Below, one piece after another: positions 24,591 through 30,636 of a DNA stretch of 30,636 nucleotides. The notes below the pieces were generated by a model, which did no database searches, was not told the origin of the DNA, and saw only the letters and a list, made by a program, of their open reading frames with translations. The stretch covers positions 1 to 30,636 of the IMG/VR virus record IMGVR_UViG_3300020159_003798; one strand, written 5' to 3'. Source of the DNA: a virus. The translations under genes were made by a program, and so were the position numbers. Within the stretch, counting starts at the first letter, position 1. Each line of letters opens with the position of its first letter.

Positions 24591-26372
24591 ATGGGAAAAG
24601 GAGTATTTAAAAGAATTAATGGACGAGATCAAACCATTACGCCATTCAAGGTTTATAAATCTTGGAGATACACTGATACAGGTAGTTTACAAAATGACGG
24701 AATTGACTTATTATACGCACTAAAACCTAATCCTGCAGTATATTCAGGAAATAAAGTAACGCTAGATACCTTGCAAACAAATTTAGATTCTAGTTCATTA
24801 ATGATTAATTCTGCAAATAATAAAGAAGCGGCAGTTATTTGGCACAGCTTAAATCATTTATATTATAAAAGAGCAGGTAAACCGTCTGAGACATTTGGAT
24901 ATGCAGATCCATATGCTATTAAACGAACTTTATTTAATGAAGCTATGGTTTATTCAATACCTCAAAGAAAATTCGGAGAATCAATTAAACCAGGCTCAGT
25001 TAAATTAAATTATAAAAATATATCATTAAATGCAACTTCAATGTCATTAATAGATGACGGAAAAGGAAATTTAATTAATACTGCTTTAAGTAGTTCTGTG
25101 TCTGGAGAAGTATTGCATTTAGGATTTGATATGATGACGTATTGCTCTAATTACGGTGCAAATTTCAACTTAAACACTTCGCAGCAAGTTGGTAATTTAA
25201 TTGACTTTCAAGTTGATTCAATTAATCCTAATTTAACCGCTCAAGGAAATGTATGGATTAATAACAGTACTGTAGTAGGAAACTATTATTCTTCATCTAT
25301 AGCTTCTGTATTTCCTTGGGGAAATGATGCATTCTTTACGACAGCATCTTATATTAGAATACCAAATGACGATTCATTTAACTTTAAACAAACAGATGAT
25401 TTTGCTTTATCATTTTGGATAGGAAAATATTCTAACGTTCCTGCAGTTCAGCAAATAATTTCAAAACGAACTACCGGAGTTGGTCAGTATATGCTTAAAA
25501 ACAAAGTTTATACTGGAGATATAAATTACAATGCTGGTCAATATCCATTTGACATTTATTTTCCTAGTGGTAGTGGAATTCCGGCAGGTACATTGTATTG
25601 TAAAAATTCCAATGGACCTGTAATTACTACGGTAAGTGGTACAATAGCCACTAACACTGAAAATCATGTAGTATTACAAAAAACAGGTTCTGTATTTCAG
25701 TTATATATTGGAGGAGTGTTAACCCAACAAACTACATTACCAACAGATGGAAATTTTTATAATAACGCTGATTTATTTATTGGCTCGTTAGGATTAAATT
25801 CTAATGGAAATGGATATAATTCATTTAAAGGAACTTTTGATGAATTTTTTATTTTTAATAAAGGATTAACTCAATCAGAAATTACTCAATTAGGATATAC
25901 AGGTTCATTTACAATGGTAACTAATACCAATGTAGTTGGAAATGTATTTTATGAGCATGGATTAATTGTAATTTCAGATCCAAGACCAGATTATATATCA
26001 TCAGGATCTATTAATACATTTAATAACTTTATTTACGATAAAAATACAAAAATTGTACCTACAAGCTATTTTGATAATACAAAATTCAAATTAGAATATA
26101 ATTCAACTGTAACTCTTTATGAACATGAATATATTTGTAAATTAAAAGAAGATGAATTTAATTTTACGTCAAATCCGACAATTAGATTGAATAATGACGT
26201 AAATTCACAAATACCAAAAGATATTGTTTCAAACGATTCATTCGCTCCATATATAACGACAGTTGGATTGTATAATGATGCTGGTCAATTATTAGCAGTA
26301 GGAAAGTTAGGAACACCAATTCGAAAACGAGATAATGTTGATACTAGCATTATTATTCGTTTTGATATTTAA
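24591..26372 (+). CDS. Tail/fibre protein with LamG (concanavalin-like) domain
   Basis: The 593-aa protein has a backbone related to the preceding product, including the C-terminal YITTVGLYNDAGQLLAVGKL block. A LamG-like sandwich is inserted at about residues 245-440: SYIRIPNDDSFNFKQTDDF, then FALSFWIG, TENHVVLQKT, VFQLYIGGV and FKGTFDEFFIFNKGLT. LamG domains bind glycans or proteins, so surface recognition is a fair inference. N-terminal region about 1-200 includes the phage pattern VYSIPQRKFGESIKPGSVKLNY. It has its own late-promoter hairpin and ends 16 bases before the endonuclease I gene. Confidence 0.75.
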   Translation: MGKGVFKRINGRDQTITPFKVYKSWRYTDTGSLQNDGIDLLYALKPNPAVYSGNKVTLDTLQTNLDSSSLMINSANNKEAAVIWHSLNHLYYKRAGKPSETFGYADPYAIKRTLFNEAMVYSIPQRKFGESIKPGSVKLNYKNISLNATSMSLIDDGKGNLINTALSSSVSGEVLHLGFDMMTYCSNYGANFNLNTSQQVGNLIDFQVDSINPNLTAQGNVWINNSTVVGNYYSSSIASVFPWGNDAFFTTASYIRIPNDDSFNFKQTDDFALSFWIGKYSNVPAVQQIISKRTTGVGQYMLKNKVYTGDINYNAGQYPFDIYFPSGSGIPAGTLYCKNSNGPVITTVSGTIATNTENHVVLQKTGSVFQLYIGGVLTQQTTLPTDGNFYNNADLFIGSLGLNSNGNGYNSFKGTFDEFFIFNKGLTQSEITQLGYTGSFTMVTNTNVVGNVFYEHGLIVISDPRPDYISSGSINTFNNFIYDKNTKIVPTSYFDNTKFKLEYNSTVTLYEHEYICKLKEDEFNFTSNPTIRLNNDVNSQIPKDIVSNDSFAPYITTVGLYNDAGQLLAVGKLGTPIRKRDNVDTSIIIRFDI

Positions 26373-26388
26373 AAAATAAAATATAGTT

Positions 26389-26793
26389 ATGGCAAGAAAA
26401 AATCCATATAGTAAAAAAGCTGTCGCAGCTAAGTACGGCTTTCGTAGTGGTTTAGAAATGGATATTGATGCATCTCTTAAAGATCAAGGAATTGATGGAG
26501 AGTATGAACAGCATATCATTGAATACGTTAAACCAGAAACCAAGCACAAATATCATCCAGACTTTAAACTTCCAAATGGAATTTTTGTAGAAACTAAGGG
26601 AAGATTCTTGGTAGATGACAGAAAAAAACATATATTAATTAAAAAGCAATGTCCTGATTTAGATATTAGATTTTTATTTCAAAACTCAAAAACTAAAATT
26701 TCTAAAAGTTCAAAGACAACATACGCAGACTGGTGCATTAAACACGGCTTTCAATTTGCTGATAAGATAATTCCTGAAGATTGGTTAAAATAA
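26389..26793 (+). CDS. Endonuclease I, Holliday-junction resolvase (T7 gp3 family)
   Basis: T7 endonuclease I is a dimeric PD-(D/E)XK resolvase that cuts branched DNA. The 134-aa product follows the T7 enzyme almost throughout: FRSGLE with E23, HPD58F, LPNGIFVE68TK70G, DDRKKHILIKKQ, DIRFLFQNSKTK, YADWCIKHG and FADKIIPEDW. All four catalytic positions (E23, D58, E68, K70) are present. It lacks the basic C-terminal tail of T7 gp3. T4 uses an unrelated resolvase (gp49), so this is a functional replacement in a T4-like setting, beside other recombination genes. Confidence 0.95.
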   Translation: MARKNPYSKKAVAAKYGFRSGLEMDIDASLKDQGIDGEYEQHIIEYVKPETKHKYHPDFKLPNGIFVETKGRFLVDDRKKHILIKKQCPDLDIRFLFQNSKTKISKSSKTTYADWCIKHGFQFADKIIPEDWLK

Positions 26794-26794
26794 T

Positions 26795-26825
26795 TTTGAC
26801 AAATCAAAAGATTATCTTATATTTA
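26795..26825 (+). promoter_or_regulatory. Host-type promoter, TTTG-N19-TATATTTA, near-leaderless
   Basis: TTTG at 26795-26798, spacer of 19, TATATTTA at 26818-26825. Its last 19 bases lie in a 21-base block (26807-26827) identical to the ClpP promoter region (4513-4533), including the AAGAT-T-ATCTT palindrome. The ATG at 26832 is only six bases after the -7 element, so the mRNA would start at or very near the start codon. Confidence 0.65.
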
Positions 26826-26831
26826 ATGTAG

Positions 26832-27779
26832 ATGTTAGATACTAGATTAACACAATTAATAGAAAATGTACTAGGTAAAGGAAAAGTTACTAATAAAGGT
26901 AACATAGCACATCATTGTCCGTTTTGCCAAACTAAACAAAAGAAGCTAGAAGTGCAAATGATTACTAATGATAAAGGAGAAAATCCATGGCATTGTTGGG
27001 TATGTAATAAGTCAGGAAAAAAGCTAACTTCTTTGTTTAAAGCACTAAATGTAAGTCGTGATAAAATATCTGAACTTTACAAAGTACTTTCCATCCAGCC
27101 AAAATATAGTAATTCTCAGATCGACAGTACCTTTCAAAGTACGACGGCGGTAGACCTGCCTAAAGAGTATATTCCCTTGTTTAAAGTAACCGATTCTATT
27201 GAATATAAAAATGCTATTCATTATTTAAGAGCAAAGCGAAAGATAACACTTTCAGAAATTGTAAAATACAATATTGGATATTGCGAATCTGGAGAATATG
27301 CTAAAAAGATTATAATTCCTTCATATGACGAAACAGGTAAATTAAATTACTTTGTAGGAAGAGCATATTACGAAGCAGAATCATTTAAACATAAAAATCC
27401 TGATGTTTCTAAAAATTGTGTAGGATTTGAATTGTTTATAAATTGGGCACTTCCATTAGTTTTAGTAGAAGGATCGTTTGACGCGATTGCAGTTAGAAGA
27501 AATGCTATACCATTGTTTGGCAAAACGATATCTGAAGATTTGCGTAAGAAAATTATTGAAAATAAAGTTAGTCAGTTATATATTTGTTTAGATAAAGATG
27601 CACAAAAGCAAGCTCTAGAGCATGCAGAATATTTCATGAATAATGGAGTAGAAGTGTATTTTGTAGATTTAGAAGAAAAAGATCCTGCAGAAATAGGATT
27701 TGAAAAAATGTGTAAGTTAATTAAGGAAACTCAACCATTAACTTTCAGTAAATTTATTGAGTATAAATTATTTGGATAA
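26832..27779 (+). CDS. DNA primase (zinc finger plus Toprim)
   Basis: The 315-aa protein synthesises RNA primers for the lagging strand by analogy with DnaG and T4 gp61. An N-terminal zinc ribbon has C29-PF-C32 and C55-WV-C58 (HHCPFC, WHCWVC). A Toprim domain contains E213 (LVEGSFDAI) and D254-x-D256 (CLDKDA), the metal-binding acids. Between them, the stretch IIPSYDETGKLNYFVGR is typical of DnaG-type catalytic cores. No helicase domain is fused; the protein is shorter than bacterial DnaG, as for phage primases. It ends in TAATG, coupled to the Mre11-like gene. Its promoter gives almost no leader. Confidence 0.9.
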   Translation: MLDTRLTQLIENVLGKGKVTNKGNIAHHCPFCQTKQKKLEVQMITNDKGENPWHCWVCNKSGKKLTSLFKALNVSRDKISELYKVLSIQPKYSNSQIDSTFQSTTAVDLPKEYIPLFKVTDSIEYKNAIHYLRAKRKITLSEIVKYNIGYCESGEYAKKIIIPSYDETGKLNYFVGRAYYEAESFKHKNPDVSKNCVGFELFINWALPLVLVEGSFDAIAVRRNAIPLFGKTISEDLRKKIIENKVSQLYICLDKDAQKQALEHAEYFMNNGVEVYFVDLEEKDPAEIGFEKMCKLIKETQPLTFSKFIEYKLFG

Positions 27780-28471
27780 TGGAACAAATTAATATTGGAA
27801 TAGATACGATTAATAAAATATATCACATAGCAGATATTCATATTAGAAATTTAAAACGACATAAAGAGTATCAAACAGTATTTCAAAGAACAGTAGATGC
27901 AATTAAAAGAACAATTGAGCCAAATGATATCATCTTTTTAGGCGGAGATATCGTACATGCTAAAACAGATATGACACCTGAATTAGTACAGTCTGTTCAA
28001 GAATTCTTTAAAATGTTTTCTGATATAGCACCTACTATTTTAATTACAGGTAATCACGATTGCAACTTAAATAATAAATCTAGATTAGATGCATTAACGC
28101 CAATTGTCAATGCATTAAACCATCCAAATCTCCATTATCTCAAAGAGTCAGGAATATATCAATTAGCCGACAAACACTTTGTAGTTATGTCTGTTTTTGA
28201 TAAGCCTAAAGATTTTATAAAAGCAGATTCGTTTGAAGGCGATTTTAAGATTGCACTTCATCATGGAGCTGTAAATAATGCAATGACTGATATTGGGTTT
28301 AGGTTAGTAAATGATAATGTTGATATTGATACATTTGCGGGATATAAACTTACATTGTTAGGAGATATTCACAAACCTAACCAAACTTTACAAGAATATT
28401 CATATGAAGAATTAGAAATTGATGAAATTGATTTAGACAGATATTTGAAAGAAGGCTGGGAATGTATGTAA
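27779..28471 (+). CDS. 47: Mre11/SbcD-type nuclease domain, C-terminally split (gp47-like)
   Basis: The 230-aa protein has all five calcineurin-like phosphoesterase motifs: D19-I-H21, G-G-D57 (LGGDIVH), G91-N-H-D94, H161-H162 and G195-D196-I-H198. These identify the Mn-dependent nuclease of the Mre11/SbcD/gp47 family, which processes DNA ends with Rad50. Homology to Mre11 stops near residue 207, right after motif V. The expected cap domain is absent and instead encoded at 28807. Residues 208-230 (YEELEIDEIDLDRYLKEGW) are an acidic, helix-like tail, net charge about -7, resembling linkers seen beside phage homing-endonuclease domains. Start is TAATG-coupled to the primase. Confidence 0.88.
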   Translation: MEQINIGIDTINKIYHIADIHIRNLKRHKEYQTVFQRTVDAIKRTIEPNDIIFLGGDIVHAKTDMTPELVQSVQEFFKMFSDIAPTILITGNHDCNLNNKSRLDALTPIVNALNHPNLHYLKESGIYQLADKHFVVMSVFDKPKDFIKADSFEGDFKIALHHGAVNNAMTDIGFRLVNDNVDIDTFAGYKLTLLGDIHKPNQTLQEYSYEELEIDEIDLDRYLKEGWECM

Positions 28472-28477
28472 TTTTAA

Positions 28478-28789
28478 AAGTTACGACAGCTAAAAAAATC
28501 AAAACCTGAAATAGACGCAGAAAAGCTATTAACCGAATTAAATACAGACTTCATTTATCAATATAAATTTAAAAATAGATATTTTGATTTTGGAATAGAG
28601 TCTAAAAAAATATTAATAGAAATAGATGGTGATTATTGGCATTCAAAAGGCATATTATATGAAAATATGAACGAACAGCAACGTACTACATTTCGTAATG
28701 ATAGATATAAAGATGATTTAGTACGTAATTCAGATTGGAAATTGATACGAATTTGGGCGTCTGACTTAGAAAAATATAGACATAAATAA
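28478..28789 (+). pseudogene. Vsr-like (EDxHD-type) homing endonuclease, start lost
   Basis: This open frame of 103 codons lies between two parts of one recombination gene. It encodes a Vsr-fold nuclease: EIDAEKLLTELNTDFIYQYKF, then RYFDFGI, KKILIEIDGDYWHSKG, FRNDRYKDDLV and WKLIRIWASDLEK. This is the arrangement of Vsr and I-Bth0305I-like homing enzymes. It is in frame with the Mre11-like gene upstream but separated by TAA at 28469-28471 and 28475-28477. No ATG, GTG or TTG occurs before the catalytic strands; the first ATG is at about codon 60. It therefore looks like a decayed insert, or one started at a non-standard codon. Flanking non-coding sequence is too short for a group I intron core. 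Confidence 0.75.
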
Positions 28790-28806
28790 GTTACAAAATA
28801 TATTAT

Positions 28807-30636
28807 ATGAACAAAAAAATACGAATTAAACGAGTAAAGCCGGGTATAAAATATGTTGGAAGTCTTATTCAACAAAACTATGCCGAGGCATTGGAGCATG
28901 GAATGTTAGTATGGGATACAAAAATCTGTCAAGCAGAATTTGTAAAAATTGAAAATGATATTTGTTATTATACTTTGGAAATTGATAATAAGAAATATAC
29001 GCCAATTCCAAAGTCTTTAGAAGATAAAACGATTCGTCTCCGAATTAAAGTACAAAATACAGAGCCAGCAGACTTAAAAGCAATTATTGCAAAGGTTAAA
29101 ACTAAATTTAATATTGAAGAATTTACGATTCAAAAGATCAATGATTTTTCAGTTAATAAAAATAGAGTACAAAAAATTAATATCGGAGATGTTCGTGATG
29201 TTGAATATCAAAATGAATTAATTTCGAAGTACTTAGAAAATAAATTTGCACTAGATGATGTGATATTAGATGGAGTTCGTCATGTAAATAGAACCGTAAA
29301 TTCTGGATTGCCTAATTTAGAAGTAAATCGAAATGTATCTTGGATTCCTAAACGATTTGAATTTTCAAATATGTTTAGTTATGGTATAGACAACGTAATT
29401 GACTTTACAAATATGAAAGGAGTGTATGGAATATTTGCTCCAAACGCTTCTGGAAAGTCGACTATGTTAGATGCAATTACATATTGTATATTTGACAAAT
29501 GCGGTCGAACTTCAAAGGCAGCGAGTGTAATGAACAATAAATCAAATTCATTCAAATGTACATTTAATTTTGAATTGGATGGAAGAAATTATTTTATTGA
29601 AAAGACAGGTACTAAAGGAAGAGGAAATCACGTAAGAGTAGATGTTAATTTCTATTCAATAGATGATTTAGGAAATAAAGAATCATTAAATGGAAAAGAA
29701 CGTAGCGAGACTAATGATCACATTAGACAATTATTAGGCACGTATGAAGATTTTGTGCTAACAGCATTGTCAGTTCAAAATAACAATTCTGGATTTATTG
29801 ACATGGCTCAAAAAGATCGTAAAGATTTATTAGCTCAATTTTTAGATATTAATATATTTGAGGACTTGTATAGAATTGCAAATGACGATATTAAAGAAGT
29901 AGCTACTTTAGTTAAAGAATATCAGAGACAAGATTTTGGAACTCAATTAGCACAAGCAATTAATGACATTGATACATACTCTAAAGAACATAAAGATTAT
30001 CAAATTGATAAAGCAGAATTAGAATTAAAAATTGAAGAGTTAAATCAAAAGATTTTATCATTGACTTCAGATTTAGTTCCGATAGATGCTTCAATTGAAA
30101 ATATAGATTCATTAACTGAATTAAAATCTAAAGTAGAAAAATTAGTAATTGATTTAAGCATTAATGCTGTCGACAAAACAGAAGAATTATCTAATGTTGA
30201 AATTAAAATTACAGAATTAAATTTGCAATTAACTAAATTTAATATTTCAGAAATTCAAGCTCGTATAGATGTTTTAGAAGATATTAAGACTACTGAAAAA
30301 ACTTTAGTAGGTCATGTAGAAAGACTCAAAGCGGAAGTTCGTCATAAGCTAGAAAAAATGGAAAAGCTAAATGATTTAGAATATGATGAAAATTGTAAAT
30401 TCTGTATGGACAACGTTTTTGTTAAAGACGCTATTGCTACTAAAGCTTCGATAGAACATGATAAATCAGAAGCTCAAGAGTTAGTAAATAAATTAGATGT
30501 AGTTAAGAAAAAAATTGAAGAGTTAATTCCTTCTGTGCAAGAAAAAGAAGAGTATAACAAGCTGCAAAAAGAAATTCATCAAAATGAATCTGTTAAATCT
30601 TCTATTGAATCTGCATTACATCAAATAGATTCTAAA
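28807..30636 (+). CDS. 46: Mre11 cap domain fused to Rad50/SbcC ATPase (gp46-like), 3' partial
   Basis: The ATG at 28807 opens a frame that runs off the window (610 codons seen). Residues 12-37 (KPGIKYVGSLIQQN, then HGMLVWD) are the conserved start of the Mre11 cap domain. Mre11-like sequence continues to about 170. From about 178 the protein is Rad50: FEFSNMFSYG, a Walker A A211-PNAS-G216-K217-S218 (Ala for the usual first Gly), LDAITYCIFDK, and a Q-loop region ALSVQNNNSGF. Long coiled coils follow, with the zinc hook C530-KF-C533. The C-terminal ATPase lobe lies beyond the window. The start MNKKIRIKRVK is strongly basic (net about +6). Leader A/T-rich, no Shine-Dalgarno. The missing Mre11 catalytic part is encoded at 27779. 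Confidence 0.88.
   Translation, partial: MNKKIRIKRVKPGIKYVGSLIQQNYAEALEHGMLVWDTKICQAEFVKIENDICYYTLEIDNKKYTPIPKSLEDKTIRLRIKVQNTEPADLKAIIAKVKTKFNIEEFTIQKINDFSVNKNRVQKINIGDVRDVEYQNELISKYLENKFALDDVILDGVRHVNRTVNSGLPNLEVNRNVSWIPKRFEFSNMFSYGIDNVIDFTNMKGVYGIFAPNASGKSTMLDAITYCIFDKCGRTSKAASVMNNKSNSFKCTFNFELDGRNYFIEKTGTKGRGNHVRVDVNFYSIDDLGNKESLNGKERSETNDHIRQLLGTYEDFVLTALSVQNNNSGFIDMAQKDRKDLLAQFLDINIFEDLYRIANDDIKEVATLVKEYQRQDFGTQLAQAINDIDTYSKEHKDYQIDKAELELKIEELNQKILSLTSDLVPIDASIENIDSLTELKSKVEKLVIDLSINAVDKTEELSNVEIKITELNLQLTKFNISEIQARIDVLEDIKTTEKTLVGHVERLKAEVRHKLEKMEKLNDLEYDENCKFCMDNVFVKDAIATKASIEHDKSEAQELVNKLDVVKKKIEELIPSVQEKEEYNKLQKEIHQNESVKSSIESALHQIDSK

Noticed and set aside
28400-28806. Group I intron carrying the Vsr-like endonuclease
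   Set aside because: Only about 78 and 17-40 bases flank the nuclease frame, too little for the intron core, and no P7-type conserved pairing was seen.
28400-28806. Intein with homing domain
   Set aside because: No splicing block A or terminal His-Asn is visible and two stop codons interrupt the frame.
15609-28899. Other minus-strand frames of 60-90 codons (15609, 17471, 20542, 21000, 25461, 28633)
   Set aside because: Each lies mainly within a larger well-supported + strand gene or the nuclease remnant and encodes no recognisable motif.
1-30636. tRNA genes, CRISPR arrays, integrase or insertion sequences
   Set aside because: None seen on either strand; the only mobile sequence is the Vsr-like endonuclease remnant.

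Overview
The window is part of a strictly lytic, T4-like contractile-tailed phage genome. It is very A+T-rich, every gene I can support is on the + strand, and genes are tightly packed, often with ATGA or TAATG overlaps. T4-type hallmarks are a gp55-like late sigma factor, gp5-like baseplate spikes, gp25, a gp6/baseplate-J-like protein and a gp47/gp46 (Mre11/Rad50) recombination nuclease. Four intergenic promoters have the TTTG-N19/20-TAnnTTTA shape of the Bacteroidota primary sigma factor, and most starts lack a Shine-Dalgarno sequence. A flavobacterial or other Bacteroidota host is therefore likely (inference). The first 20 bases are an exact C4A4C4A4C4 unit, the double-stranded telomere of hypotrich ciliates such as Oxytricha and Stylonychia. 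The contig may come from a ciliate culture assembly with a ciliate chromosome end joined to phage DNA.

Layout. 1-78: telomere plus non-coding sequence up to the apparent junction. 79-1686: a 5'-truncated gene and four small unknown genes. 1724-6238: accessory genes (UV-damage endonuclease UVDE, a membrane/coiled-coil protein, a Cys-rich protein, a ClpP-like protease, an HD-domain protein and a one-helix membrane protein). 6222-7043: late sigma factor. 7066-26372: baseplate, tail and adhesin module, with two gp5-like spike paralogues carrying different enzymes (muramidase+CHAP versus SGNH hydrolase), a free CHAP protein, gp25, gp6, and proteins with DNRLRE-, B-lectin- and LamG-like domains. 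26389-30636: DNA metabolism (T7-type endonuclease I, DnaG-type primase, Mre11 nuclease domain, a Vsr-like homing endonuclease remnant, and an Mre11-cap-Rad50 fusion running off the window).

Control. Host-type promoters precede 1435, 1724, 4546 and 26832. A different motif, ATATTTAT, lies in seven of the ten non-overlapping gaps ahead of structural genes and is a candidate late promoter for the gp55-like factor. Three of these late-promoter blocks are near-identical copies that bracket the spike/CHAP genes and appear to record cassette duplication.

The most unusual points are: (a) a recombination nuclease in which the Mre11 cap is fused to Rad50 while the Mre11 catalytic domain is cut off by a homing-endonuclease insertion, leaving oppositely charged tails on the two halves; (b) the duplicated spike with swapped enzymatic tips; (c) two clean promoter classes; (d) the ciliate telomere on phage DNA.
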